Positions 25,109-33,915 are shown, numbered from the stretch's first letter. The stretch: 64,000 nucleotides of DNA from Verrucomicrobiota bacterium (GCA_017301975.1 JAFLEI010000034.1:1-64000); one strand, 5' to 3'. Notes: generated from the sequence alone by a model not told the origin. Numbers and translations are program-made.

Positions 25109-25525
25109 TTAGTCGGCGGCAGGTGCTTCCTCAGTGAACCCTTTCGGCGGAGTGATGCTGATCTCTTCAACAAAACACTCGTTGTCTTTGTGATCCTGAA
25201 GGTTGCTGTCCGCTTCCTTCACCCACGCGACCCGCTTGCCCTTCACGCCGTTGAAGATCGTGCGCAGGCCACGGCCTTTGATGGTGATAAGGAAGCCGCC
25301 AAATTCCAGGTCGATGCAGCCGCTTTCCGGGTCATGGTTGAACCATAGCAAATCCGTATAGCTGAAACAGGTTTGCAGCCCGTTGCGGAACTGCAATTCC
25401 AGGAAGTTCTCCTGCATCCCTTCACCGATCAGAATGGAGAAAAACTTATCGCCATCAGGCGTCAGTTCGGCAGGCTTTTCAGCCGCCTGTCTTGCCTTGA
25501 GAATTTCGTCAATTTTGTCAGCCAT
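25109..25525 (-). CDS. Hypothetical protein downstream of the relaxase
   Basis: The 138-residue protein starts 6 nt after the relaxase stop. It has a charged N-terminal helix (DKIDEILKARQAAEKPAELT) and a beta-rich middle (FLELQFRNGLQTCFSY, CIDLEFGGFLITIKGRGL) that resembles a small beta-barrel. It has no signal peptide and I do not recognise it. Co-transcription with relaxase suggests an accessory role in mobilization or a linked cargo function. Confidence 0.7.
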   Translation of the reverse strand: MADKIDEILKARQAAEKPAELTPDGDKFFSILIGEGMQENFLELQFRNGLQTCFSYTDLLWFNHDPESGCIDLEFGGFLITIKGRGLRTIFNGVKGKRVAWVKEADSNLQDHKDNECFVEEISITPPKGFTEEAPAAD

Positions 25526-25531
25526 AGTGCC

Positions 25532-28500
25532 TCATTTTTTGATGACGACGGGACGCGGCGCGGCCTGCTTCGTCTTGGTTTCAGTTCTGTTTTTAGCCTG
25601 TCCCTCGCCGGTCTTCCTAATACTTGCTGCTTTTTCCTTTTTGGAGTGCTCCGCCGCACGGTCCGCGTTGCTGTTCTGCAACGGTTTTACTTTTGCCCTC
25701 CCCATCTTGACCTCTTTCTCTTTGTCTCCCTGCGCAGACCTACCACGCACCTTGTCCGCCACTTTCTTGAAATGGCTGGCCGCTGACTCGTAAGCTTTCA
25801 CGAGCCGCTCTTTGCGATCTTGAGGGGCTTTCGATGCTGGAGGTTTTTCTTGAGCGGCTCCTGTCTTCTTGGCTTCATGAGCCGCCTTCAGCTCAGCGAT
25901 CCTCGCGTCCGAGTGCTGGCTTATCTTGGGCCGTGCGATGCCTTTGCTTTGACTGCCCTTTCTCGGTTCTGAAGGATAGCCCTTGGAGCGGCTTTTGCCG
26001 TCCGCGCCAACCAGGTTCCGGCGCATCTCGACGTAGCCCTTCCAGTCGATGACCTCGCCTGTTTTGCGTGGTTCGACCTTCCGTCGCTCAGCGAGCTGCT
26101 TGACGAAGGTTTTGGCACCGTCCAGCCCTTTGCGGCTGTGAACAGCCTCCCGCCATTGTTTTGCACCCAGTTCGCCGTTCATGAAGTTGGAGAGTTCCTG
26201 CGAGGTCAGTTCCGCCAGTTCCACGCCGGACATTCGCGTGGACGTGTTGCCGACCGCCTGCTGCAATTCGCGGCGGTTGTCAGTGTAGATGCGGAGGGTT
26301 TGTTTGCCACGGCTGCATGACACATAAAATTGTTCACGAGAACTGGCAAGGAACGAATCGGCGCTTTGTGCCACCAGCACGTCGCGGACGCTCCGGCTCT
26401 GGCTAGAATGCGAGGTCTGGCAATAGCCGTGCGCGATATGGCCGTGGTTTGCCGGAAGAATGGCCCCGTTGCTGAGGATGATCTCGCCCTTCCTGCCGAA
26501 CTTCTCCACAGCTAAGAGGTTGCCGTTGTTGAGGCGTTTGCCGTTCGTGCTCTCTCCGTTTCGTGTGATGCGAATGCGGTCCCCCTTTGCCAGGGCGATC
26601 TCGCGTTCCTCATAGACCAGAAACTTTGTGGCCTCGTTGAGGGGCAGCGTGCGGGTTTTGCCTGCCTTATTCTGAATTTGCACCGCGCCGTTTTCGCCCT
26701 GCCCCAGCACCTTGAAAATCTCGCCGCGTTTCACGCCCTTGGCGTTTTGATGGAACTGCACCACCAGACCGGCACGGTAGTTCTCAGGAAGTTGGCGCTC
26801 CGCTTCCTCCCACTGCAAGTTCTGGTATTGAAGGAACTTCTTTTCCGCGCCGAGCTGTCCCGCCTCCCGGCGAGCCTCACGAATGGCGTTCGTGACCTTG
26901 GCGCTCTCCGCATGGGTCGGAGAGACGACCAGCGGAAACTCGCCCCGTCGCCCGAGGGCGATGTAATCAGCCGCCAGTTCCCGGTGACGCTGCGCTTCGT
27001 CTGCAATTTCCACGAACGCTCCCAGGCTGTCCAGGCGACGGAAACCGGTTCGGAGGTCGCCTTTGCTGATGGCTTCGATGGCCTTCTTGTAGTCCTCGAC
27101 TTCCTGCCGCCGGATCTCCGTCACTTCCGCGACGCGAAGACCGGCATGTTTTTGCAGGATGCGAAACGCATCACCCCGCGCCACCGGCGCGTGCTGCGCG
27201 GTGTCGCCAGTGAGGATGACGCGCGTTTTAGGCCCGGCGATTTCCATGATGCGCCACAAGTCCCGCGTGCCGAGCAGGCCCGCCTCGTCGATCCAGATGA
27301 CCTGCCCACGAGCCTGCTTTTGCAGCTTCGTGTTGAGCATCAGATGGGCGACCGTATCAGCACCCGCGAACCCCGCTTCACGGAGGGTTTCACGGGAAGC
27401 GACGGCGGAGGGAGCAAAGGCGAACACCTTCAATCCTTGCGCCTCAATCGCGGCCACCGCGTCTTTCATGAGCGTGGTCTTGCCCACGCCGGCACCGCCG
27501 CGAATCGCCATCACCTGATCGCGGCTGGTGAGCAGATGTTTGACCGCTGCCCGCTGTTCCTCGGAGAGCTTTTCAGAATATGAAAGCCTGCCCTTGCCGC
27601 CCAGCGGCATGGCCGAATTCCGGCCAGAACGAACGAAGGCAAGGAGGGCGATTTCTTCCGCCAGAACATCCACGGAAGTGCAAAGATGCTCATCCCCAAT
27701 CTTGCGCCCGATCAACTGCCGCCGCTCAAACTCAGCTTTGATGGCCTCCGGCGTCGTTTGCCCGACGCCAAAGCGAAGCGCAGCCGCCAGGATGTGACCG
27801 CGTTCCACCACCGACTGGCGCTCGAACAGTTTGGAAATGGCATAGTCCACGGCCTGCCCCGCAGTCACCCTTTCGGCTCCACCCTGCCCACGCTCATAGC
27901 AAACCTTGGAGATTTGCACCTTTTCGTCATCGGTGAGCCGGACACTCCACGCCGCCAGCAGGTCTGAAAAGGTCATGCCGTGTCGTTTTCCCTCCCGGCT
28001 TGCAGCCCCAAGCGCGTCCTTGGCTTTGGCGTCCTTGATGCCCATTTCATCGGCCAGCCGCTCAATTTGAGCGGTGCGCCGCGAGAACTTGGCAATGACA
28101 CTGGCAGGCATCCCTTTGATTTCCCAGCCGCTTTTCCGGCGCTCGATGGCGTAGCCTTGAGCCACTAAACTTGCCGTCAGGCGGGCATGAAACGCCGCTT
28201 CCGCGTAATGCGCTTCGCGCTTGATGGCCCCGAACTCCGCCGCTTTCCATCGCGCCTCTGTTTGGTCGAAAGTCGCGTTGAAGGTGAAGCAGTGGACGTG
28301 AAGATGCGGATCGGGAATGCCCCCGACCGGGCGTGAGGTGAAGTGAACAAACTCCGCCCAGGCCAGGTTTCCAGTGACGCGGTTTTCCCGCGCCCCCTTC
28401 CTTCTGACTCGGGTTTCTGCCCTCGCCTCAAGTTCCGTCATGGTGTCAGAAACCGCCTGCCGAAACGCTTTCAAAACCTCTTTGTCCTGCGTTAGCGCAT

Positions 28501-28789
28501 AAAGCACGGAGAGACTTTTTGGCGCGTGAAAATTGAGGTCATACCCGACGCGGCGACCTTCCTTCGTGCGGGGTGTCAGCTTCTCCCCAGTGAGGGGATT
28601 GCGGTTCTCCACCAGCGCCGCGAACTGCTCCCGATCCACGTCCCCGGACAGCCCCAGCAGGCCCGCAGCGCGGCCATGCCACTTGCCTACCACCTCCTGT
28701 TTCTCGGAGTAGTAGTCCTCGCGTTTCAGACCTTCCGCATAGTATTTGCGGGCGGCTGCCGCGCTCGTGTGCGCCACAACTCTGAGCAT
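25532..28789 (-). CDS. MobF-family conjugative relaxase-helicase (TrwC/TraI type)
   Basis: This 1085-residue protein nicks oriT and unwinds the transferred strand. The N-terminal relaxase domain (about 1-300) has tyrosine pairs near the start (about Y16/Y17 and Y26/Y27) and the metal-binding HUH motif in DPHLHVH (about 160-166). The RecD-like SF1 helicase follows, with Walker A GGAGVGKTT (about 431-439), Walker B WIDEAGLLG and motif VILTGDTAQ. The Lys/Ala-rich tail (about 930-1085) is probably disordered. The last helicase motifs (FYVSCSRGKQTL) are intact. Its start faces the coupling-protein gene across a repeat-rich gap that is the best oriT candidate. Confidence 0.95.
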   Translation of the reverse strand: MLRVVAHTSAAAARKYYAEGLKREDYYSEKQEVVGKWHGRAAGLLGLSGDVDREQFAALVENRNPLTGEKLTPRTKEGRRVGYDLNFHAPKSLSVLYALTQDKEVLKAFRQAVSDTMTELEARAETRVRRKGARENRVTGNLAWAEFVHFTSRPVGGIPDPHLHVHCFTFNATFDQTEARWKAAEFGAIKREAHYAEAAFHARLTASLVAQGYAIERRKSGWEIKGMPASVIAKFSRRTAQIERLADEMGIKDAKAKDALGAASREGKRHGMTFSDLLAAWSVRLTDDEKVQISKVCYERGQGGAERVTAGQAVDYAISKLFERQSVVERGHILAAALRFGVGQTTPEAIKAEFERRQLIGRKIGDEHLCTSVDVLAEEIALLAFVRSGRNSAMPLGGKGRLSYSEKLSEEQRAAVKHLLTSRDQVMAIRGGAGVGKTTLMKDAVAAIEAQGLKVFAFAPSAVASRETLREAGFAGADTVAHLMLNTKLQKQARGQVIWIDEAGLLGTRDLWRIMEIAGPKTRVILTGDTAQHAPVARGDAFRILQKHAGLRVAEVTEIRRQEVEDYKKAIEAISKGDLRTGFRRLDSLGAFVEIADEAQRHRELAADYIALGRRGEFPLVVSPTHAESAKVTNAIREARREAGQLGAEKKFLQYQNLQWEEAERQLPENYRAGLVVQFHQNAKGVKRGEIFKVLGQGENGAVQIQNKAGKTRTLPLNEATKFLVYEEREIALAKGDRIRITRNGESTNGKRLNNGNLLAVEKFGRKGEIILSNGAILPANHGHIAHGYCQTSHSSQSRSVRDVLVAQSADSFLASSREQFYVSCSRGKQTLRIYTDNRRELQQAVGNTSTRMSGVELAELTSQELSNFMNGELGAKQWREAVHSRKGLDGAKTFVKQLAERRKVEPRKTGEVIDWKGYVEMRRNLVGADGKSRSKGYPSEPRKGSQSKGIARPKISQHSDARIAELKAAHEAKKTGAAQEKPPASKAPQDRKERLVKAYESAASHFKKVADKVRGRSAQGDKEKEVKMGRAKVKPLQNSNADRAAEHSKKEKAASIRKTGEGQAKNRTETKTKQAAPRPVVIKK

Positions 28790-29110
28790 CGGTTCATTCT
28801 ACCACATCTGATTCCGTGAATCCATTTTCGCCGCTTACTCGGCAAAATTTGCCTGCTAGCAAGCTATTGAGCGAGCCAGCAAGGCAGCGAACTTGCCACC
28901 TTGTCAGGTTGCGAGCTAGCAAGCTGGGAAGGCAGTTTTCGAGCAAGTTTGCCGTCTAGCAAGGAGGCTACCGAGCTAGGAAACTAGCAAGCTAGCAACA
29001 TAGCAATATGATCTTCAGACATCTCTCCTTAGCAGTGCTAAGGCTGTGGTTTTTGCTCGCCGCAGAGCGGCTGCGCGGCTAGCTTGCAGTGACCCCAGCA
29101 CCCTCCCCTC
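28790..29110. other. Candidate oriT and divergent promoter region
   Basis: The 320-bp gap between divergent relaxase and coupling-protein genes contains no gene. In MobF systems the nick site usually lies near the relaxase gene. The gap holds the phased GCTAGCAAG array described separately. I could not find a nick-like core by eye. Confidence 0.55.
28855..28998. repeat. 20-bp-phased GCTAGCAAG array with tandem octads
   Basis: GCTAGCAAG-type sites start at 28855, 28875 (GCCAGCAAG), 28915, 28955 (TCTAGCAAG) and 28975, always at multiples of 20 bp. 28895 holds a decayed copy. From 28975 the array becomes three contiguous 8-mers: GCTAGGAA, ACTAGCAA, GCTAGCAA. The same octads recur upstream of parA at 33774-33802, pointing to a shared DNA-binding protein. 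Confidence 0.75.
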
Positions 29111-30646
29111 ATGGATGAATTCAGCCTCGCCAAACGTCCCCCATCTGCCCCTACAGGCGCAAAACGAAACTGGCCTGATGACGACGAGGCGTTGCTGGAA
29201 TTGAGTGCAGACGGCAAGACCAGCAGGGCTGAAAACTACTGGTGCCTGAAGGATGCCTTTGAGGGAGTGCAGATTTTGGGAGCGACCGGCTCTGGCAAAT
29301 CATCAGGGAGTGGGCAAGCCCTCGCCAAGGCGTTCATGGAGTCCAATCTAGGCGGACTGGTTCTCACCGCCAAGAACGATGAAGTGCTCTCATGGAAGCG
29401 CTTCGCCAAGGCCGCAGGCCGTGAGTCAGAATTGCTCATTGTCGGCCCCGACTCACCCCACCGGTTCAACTTCCTGCGCTACGAATTGAAGCGGCCAGGA
29501 ACCGGGGCAGGGCACACCGAAAACCTCGTGAACTTGTTTTGCAGTGTGCTGGAAGCTGCCGAGCGAAAGCAGGGGCAGGGCGGCGGCCAGGACGCTTATT
29601 GGCAGCGCACATTGAAGCAGCTTCTCAGGAATGCGATTGACCTTGCCGTGCTCGCGCTGGACGACATCGACCTGCCATCCCTCTACCGGATCATCACGTC
29701 CGCGCCCCGCAGCACTGAGGAGGCCGAGAATCCCGACTGGCAGAAGAAATCGGCATGCTTTGCATTGCTGGAAGTGGCGACGGGGAAAACCAAAGAGAAG
29801 GGCAGGGCCAACGACTTGGAACTGACGCGGGATTTCTGGCTGCGGGAGTTTCCAAGCCTCGCCCCTGAAACCCGCTCCGTGATCGTCTCCACCTTCACCA
29901 GCATGGCCGACTGTTTTCTGCGCGGCCTGCTGCGTGACCTGTTCTGCACCGATCTCACCTTCACCCCCGAGGACACGTTCAACGGCAAGATCATCATCCT
30001 CAATCTGCCGGTGAAGGAGTTCAATGAGCTGGGCCAGTTCGCCCAGGTGCTTTTCAAGTTCATCTGGCAGAGGGCCGTTGAGCGGAGGATTTCTGCGGAC
30101 ATGAGCCGCGAAGCTGCCCAGGCCGCAGCTCGCCCCGTTTTCCTTTGGGCGGACGAATCACAGTTTTTCGTTAATTCCTACGATGCCCTTTTTCAGAGCA
30201 CGGCGCGAAGCTCCCGCGCCTGCACCGTTTACCTGACCCAGAACCTCCCCAGCTACTTTTCGGCCTTCGGCGGACAAAACTCCCGCTCCGATGCCGAGAG
30301 CTTCCTTGGCAACCTTCAAACGAAAATTTTCCACGCCAACGGCGACCCGACCACGAACAACTGGGCAGCGGATTCCATCGGCAAGACGCGGCAAGCGACA
30401 TTTTACGGTGGATTAAATGAAGGGATGGCGAAAGGCGGCACGATGAGCCAGAACGCAGGCGGCAGCATGGTGGTGGAATACGTCGTGCAGCCGCAAGAGT
30501 TCACCATGCTGCGCACGGGTGGCCCTGAATCTGAATATCTTGTGGACTCGATCATTTTTCAAGGCGGGCGGCGATGGCTCGCGACCAAGAAGGGCGAGCC
30601 GGTCGCTCAGAATTTCATCCGGCATGTCTTCTCGCAAAAGTCATAG
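29111..30646 (+). CDS. Type IV coupling protein (TraD/TraG/VirD4-like ATPase)
   Basis: The 511-residue motor ATPase brings the relaxosome to the secretion channel. Walker A GATGSGKSS is near the N-terminus (about 57-65). A TraG-type C-terminal region has WADESQFF (Walker B-like, about 340-350) and TARSSRACTVYLTQNLPS. Unlike TrwB and VirD4 it lacks N-terminal membrane helices, so it is a short soluble type, perhaps anchored by the membrane protein encoded next. It is divergent from the relaxase. No VirB-like genes are present, so it must use another element's channel. Confidence 0.9.
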   Translation: MDEFSLAKRPPSAPTGAKRNWPDDDEALLELSADGKTSRAENYWCLKDAFEGVQILGATGSGKSSGSGQALAKAFMESNLGGLVLTAKNDEVLSWKRFAKAAGRESELLIVGPDSPHRFNFLRYELKRPGTGAGHTENLVNLFCSVLEAAERKQGQGGGQDAYWQRTLKQLLRNAIDLAVLALDDIDLPSLYRIITSAPRSTEEAENPDWQKKSACFALLEVATGKTKEKGRANDLELTRDFWLREFPSLAPETRSVIVSTFTSMADCFLRGLLRDLFCTDLTFTPEDTFNGKIIILNLPVKEFNELGQFAQVLFKFIWQRAVERRISADMSREAAQAAARPVFLWADESQFFVNSYDALFQSTARSSRACTVYLTQNLPSYFSAFGGQNSRSDAESFLGNLQTKIFHANGDPTTNNWAADSIGKTRQATFYGGLNEGMAKGGTMSQNAGGSMVVEYVVQPQEFTMLRTGGPESEYLVDSIIFQGGRRWLATKKGEPVAQNFIRHVFSQKS

Positions 30647-30674
30647 GGCAGGGCAACGGTGAACAAATCCACAC

Positions 30675-31559
30675 ATGAAGGACCGGCAAATTCAATCCAC
30701 GGGAGCGCAGCCAAGCGTCCCCATCCTCAGTCCCATCCTGCACTGGCTGGCGATGCCGGCCATCGTGTTCCTGCGCTCCCGATTCGGCTTTTCGTTTCTC
30801 AGTCCCAAAAGTGTTTTCTTCGCCTTCGTTTGGGCGCACCTCCTGTTCTCGATCTACGCGTGGATAGAGCAGGGCGTTTGGTTCAAGTATTGGGCCGTGG
30901 CGAGCTTCGGTCTTGGCGCGGCTGCGTTGTATCTGCTGCACCTTATGCTGGCCTTTTCACGGGAAGTGGGCAGGCAGGGCAAGCACGACTTCTATTCAGG
31001 GACATCGCACCTGCTGCTGCTTCCCGGCTTCAGCCAGCTTCGCGGCAACCCGCGCTCCGAGCTGATGGTGCATCTCTGGGTCGAGCCTTTTCTGGCCTTG
31101 ACCACTGCGGCGATGCTTCGCGCTTTTTTTACAGAACACCGCCTTTCAACATGGCTGATCCTTGTCGCCGTCGCCATGTGGCTGAAGGAGTTCATCAATT
31201 TCTGGTATGGCATCCGCTCGGAGAAAAAGCACGAGGACATCATTGAAGACGCCAAGGAGAAGATGCCAGGGAGCGGCGCTGCTGAAGTGCCACTGCCAGC
31301 GGCAGGAACCCGCAAACCAAGGGCGAAGCGCCCTCCCCAAATAGCCGAGGATGAGCAGGCAGTGAAGGCATTGGAATTCCGCTCCGCAGAAGTGTTGAGA
31401 CTGATGCCTCCCCATTCACTGGAGCAGGCCGAGCTGAATTACCGCCATCTCATCAAGACCGTCCATCCCGATCCGAACAACGCGGACGCAGGGGCCACCG
31501 AAAAAGCGGCGACTTTGAATGAGGCCATCGAGTATTTCCGCCGAACATTAGGCGGCTGA
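30675..31559 (+). CDS. Membrane protein with C-terminal J domain in the mobilization module
   Basis: The 294-residue protein has four or five hydrophobic segments between about 20 and 178 (AMPAIVFLRSRFGFSFLS, SVFFAFVWAHLLFSIY, AVASFGLGAAALYLLHLML, STWLILVAVAMWL). A linker (185-230) leads to a C-terminal domain (about 232-294) that reads as a J domain with the essential HPD tripeptide in KTVHPDPNNAD (about 264-266), flanked by YRHLI and AATLNEAIEYFRR. J domains recruit Hsp70/DnaK. It sits 28 nt after the coupling protein, which lacks its own membrane anchor, so it may supply docking. That link is inferred. Confidence 0.75.
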   Translation: MKDRQIQSTGAQPSVPILSPILHWLAMPAIVFLRSRFGFSFLSPKSVFFAFVWAHLLFSIYAWIEQGVWFKYWAVASFGLGAAALYLLHLMLAFSREVGRQGKHDFYSGTSHLLLLPGFSQLRGNPRSELMVHLWVEPFLALTTAAMLRAFFTEHRLSTWLILVAVAMWLKEFINFWYGIRSEKKHEDIIEDAKEKMPGSGAAEVPLPAAGTRKPRAKRPPQIAEDEQAVKALEFRSAEVLRLMPPHSLEQAELNYRHLIKTVHPDPNNADAGATEKAATLNEAIEYFRRTLGG

Positions 31560-31573
31560 CTAAATATGTTTGT

Positions 31574-32236
31574 ATGACATCAACAACCGTCCCCACTTGC
31601 TATTGGTGCGGCGAAGTCGCCACCTCTGAGGATCATGTGCCTCCAAAAAGCTTTTTCCCTCAAGGGAAGAATCTGAATCTCTTCAAAGTGCCTTCATGTG
31701 CGAACCACAATGAAATGTTCTCTACACTCGACGAAAGGTTTCGATTCTACATCCAAGGATCGGCCATGAGTGAAGACGCCTTCCAGATGTTTGCCGACAA
31801 AACAATCAGGGGCTTGCAAAAGGAGGCGGCGCAGAAATTCACGGCTTCATTGGCCCAATACAGCAAGTGGATCATGGTGGATGGCGAACGCCGACGTATT
31901 TTCTCGGTTGAACCTGAAAAGCAAAACCAATTCTTCGAGAAGCTTGTGCGAGGTGCCTACTACCTAGCGTTTCGGGAGCCCGCTTGCGGTCAGATCGTCA
32001 CCGCATCGCCACAATTCTATTCAGGTCTGGACTACAAGACCCTTGCTGAAAACCTGGGGCCTCTGCTCAACGACAGTTCGGTCATGACCGAGTATGCGTG
32101 TCCCAATCCCGACATTTTCCGTTTCCGCTTTGGACGCGAGGGAACACCTCCCAAACAAGCAGCAGCCATTGTCATGCTTTTCTATGGCTCCGTCGAAATA
32201 CTTGGGCTTGTCACTCCGTCGCCGACGGAACAGTGA
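31574..32236 (+). CDS. HNH-like zinc-binding hypothetical protein
   Basis: The 220-residue protein begins with CYWCGEVATSEDHVPP followed by FFP and VPSCANHNEMFSTLDE. That is the arrangement of an HNH-type finger: CxxC, then a D-H pair, then a C-N-H element. The rest is helical (TIRGLQKEAAQKFTASLAQY) with a C-terminal beta region. It could be a nuclease or only a zinc-stabilised domain. It lies 14 nt after the J-domain gene on the same strand and converges on repA. No partner enzyme suggests a specific target. Confidence 0.7.
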   Translation: MTSTTVPTCYWCGEVATSEDHVPPKSFFPQGKNLNLFKVPSCANHNEMFSTLDERFRFYIQGSAMSEDAFQMFADKTIRGLQKEAAQKFTASLAQYSKWIMVDGERRRIFSVEPEKQNQFFEKLVRGAYYLAFREPACGQIVTASPQFYSGLDYKTLAENLGPLLNDSSVMTEYACPNPDIFRFRFGREGTPPKQAAAIVMLFYGSVEILGLVTPSPTEQ

Positions 32237-32238
32237 AA

Positions 32239-33423
32239 CTAGGCGGCTGATTTTCTGCCTTTCGTTTCGATGCGAACCGAAGTCACCGGATGACCAATCG
32301 ACTGCCATGCTGCTTCCATCTTGTGTTTGAAATTGGTTTCCACCCAATCAGCCACGAATTTGAGGTTTGCGCGATAGGTGAGGGTGCCATCCACCAGTTC
32401 GCCAAGCTGCAACCTTTCCAGCCAAGCTTTCACTTGGTCTGCGCCAACTTGTTTGCGCAACAGTTCCAGCACGTTCTCCCAGGCTTCTTCCAGAGGTGAC
32501 CGCTCAATGAGCACGAGCTGCGCCTCTTGAGCCGGAGGGTTCTTGGCTTCAATCACTCCCCGCTTTTCTGTGCGCTCCATGAGAAGCATGTCTTTGCCTT
32601 GCGCCGAACTCACATGCTCCAGACGGAAACCCGGCAGGTCATTCTTCTTCACCAGCTTTCGCAGTGTGCTCGCATAATGCTTGTATGCCTGCTGCGATGC
32701 GGATTTCTGGTAAAGGCTCTTGAACGTCTCTTTCCAGACGCCTGTCGGGCCTCCCGTGGCTTTTCGCGCATAAAGATATAGCCAGCGCTCCACGCTGCCG
32801 GAAATATCAAAATACCGTTTGTCGAGAGTCAGCACATGGAAGTCCTGAATGCTTTCAAAGAGCCATTCGGCCAGCACGACTTCAACGCCGCGAATTTCGC
32901 CTTTTTCTTCCGTGATCTCCCACTCTGAAATCCACGAGAACTGCCTGATGCGTTTGCGACTACGCTTGCCTTGTTCGGATCGGATGGTGGTTTGAATACT
33001 CGTCATCTTGAGGCGGTGCAGGGCATCTTTGAGCCGCTGATATTGCCCGCCGCCGGGTTCACGGTTCATCCACGCGAGGAACTGATACGGGGTGAAGTGA
33101 ATTCGGCGTGAAGGCTCAAGCCCCTTCCTCTTGGCTTCAATCCATTGCGAAATGGCATAGATGAGCAAATCCTGATCGTGGATCGTGGCAATGCCGTGTT
33201 CCCCGCTGCCGGTGATGCGGACTGTTTCAGTTTGGCCCGACCTCGCGTCCACATACTCGTGCTGAATGGCCTCAGTTCTTCCGGGTGTCAGGCTGAACCA
33301 GCAACGCGCCATCAGATCAATCTGGTCTTTGGGAGCGATGTCAGCCGAGGACGCTATGAACCTTTCCAAGTTCTGATGTTCTTTGATCCCACCCTCAATC
33401 ATCCTGCCCATGCCCTTCGGCAT
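32239..33423 (-). CDS. repA: Plasmid replication initiator RepA
   Basis: The protein (394 residues from ATG 33423) matches the replication-initiator-A (RPA) type found on alphaproteobacterial plasmids: IDLMARCWFSLTPGRTEAIQ, TIHDQDLLIYAISQWIEAKR, HFTPYQFLAWMNR, and ERWLYLYARKATGG. The C-terminal 80 residues (EEAWENVLELLRKQVGADQV... FVADWVETNF) look like the DnaA N-terminal domain. A TTG at 33495 would extend the frame, but that stretch translates iteron 1, so I prefer the ATG at 33423. It binds the iterons just upstream and opens the origin. Confidence 0.9.
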   Translation of the reverse strand: MPKGMGRMIEGGIKEHQNLERFIASSADIAPKDQIDLMARCWFSLTPGRTEAIQHEYVDARSGQTETVRITGSGEHGIATIHDQDLLIYAISQWIEAKRKGLEPSRRIHFTPYQFLAWMNREPGGGQYQRLKDALHRLKMTSIQTTIRSEQGKRSRKRIRQFSWISEWEITEEKGEIRGVEVVLAEWLFESIQDFHVLTLDKRYFDISGSVERWLYLYARKATGGPTGVWKETFKSLYQKSASQQAYKHYASTLRKLVKKNDLPGFRLEHVSSAQGKDMLLMERTEKRGVIEAKNPPAQEAQLVLIERSPLEEAWENVLELLRKQVGADQVKAWLERLQLGELVDGTLTYRANLKFVADWVETNFKHKMEAAWQSIGHPVTSVRIETKGRKSAA

Positions 33424-33450
33424 ACCATGATTGGTTTGAAAAAACAATAT

Positions 33451-33626
33451 CGTCAGAGCAGCGACCTTTGAGCCGGATTTATCCGAACTTTCCAACCATC
33501 GTCAGACCGGCAACCCTTTGAATCGTCATGCCAGCGACCGTGCCGTCAGACCACCGACCAACCCACGTCAAGCCAACGACTTTGCTATCGTCACACCAAC
33601 GACCCGCCATCGTCAGAGCAGCGACC
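33451..33626. repeat. oriV iterons (seven copies)
   Basis: The 16-bp sites start at 33451, 33500, 33524, 33544, 33566, 33589 and 33611. The first and last are identical (CGTCAGAGCAGCGACC), and the rest vary at 1-4 positions around CGTCAnnCCAnCGACC. Sites 2-7 are spaced 20-24 bp, about two helical turns, on one strand. The array is directly upstream of repA. Iterons that bind the initiator and control copy number are typical of such plasmids. Confidence 0.9.
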
Positions 33627-33659
33627 TGAACAGCCCTCAAGCCCAAGCTGGCTGCGCTT

Positions 33660-33715
33660 CCCCACCTCTCTAAACCTTACTTAAACAGTAAAGAATAAAA
33701 CCTTTAAACCCCGTC
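33660..33715. other. AT-rich stretch, possible DNA unwinding element of oriV
   Basis: 33670-33709 is strongly AT-rich (TAAACCTTACTTAAACAGTA, then AAGAATAAAACCTTTAAACC) inside GC-rich DNA, 35 bp beyond the last iteron. That is the position expected for the melting region of an iteron origin. It is inferred from composition only. Confidence 0.6.
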
Positions 33716-33773
33716 GGCAGCCGACTCGCCTTTTTGAAAAGCTCGTCTGCCTCCGGGTGCCTGGCAGGGAAGG

Positions 33774-33802
33774 ACTAGAAAGCTAGCAAACTAGCTAGCA
33801 AG
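33774..33802. promoter_or_regulatory. Octad operator upstream of parA
   Basis: The contiguous 8-mers ACTAGAAA, GCTAGCAA and ACTAGCTA start at 33774, 33782 and 33790. A further GCTAGCAAG begins at 33794. The same octads occur at 28975-28998. They lie about 115 bp before the parA start and probably form its operator and/or partition site. Confidence 0.65.
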
Positions 33803-33915
33803 CTGTGTTGCAAGTTTGCAACCCTCCGAAGAAAAATGAAGGCACGCAGCAGCCAAACATTCGAGAGGCTATCGGTGACAGGAGCAAATCACTATTCTGC
33901 CAAAAAGAGGCAGAC

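Noticed and set aside
28855..28998. Possible CRISPR-like 20-bp periodic repeats
   Set aside because: The repeated unit is only 8-9 bp and no cas genes are present; DNA-binding sites fit better.
33424..33495. RepA start at TTG 33495
   Set aside because: It would make iteron 1 coding and uses a rare start without a ribosome site; ATG 33423 is preferred.
33451..33626. Possible CRISPR array (regular repeats of 16 bp every 20-24 bp)
   Set aside because: Intervening DNA is only 4-8 bp, repeats vary, and the array sits directly upstream of a replication initiator, so iterons explain it.
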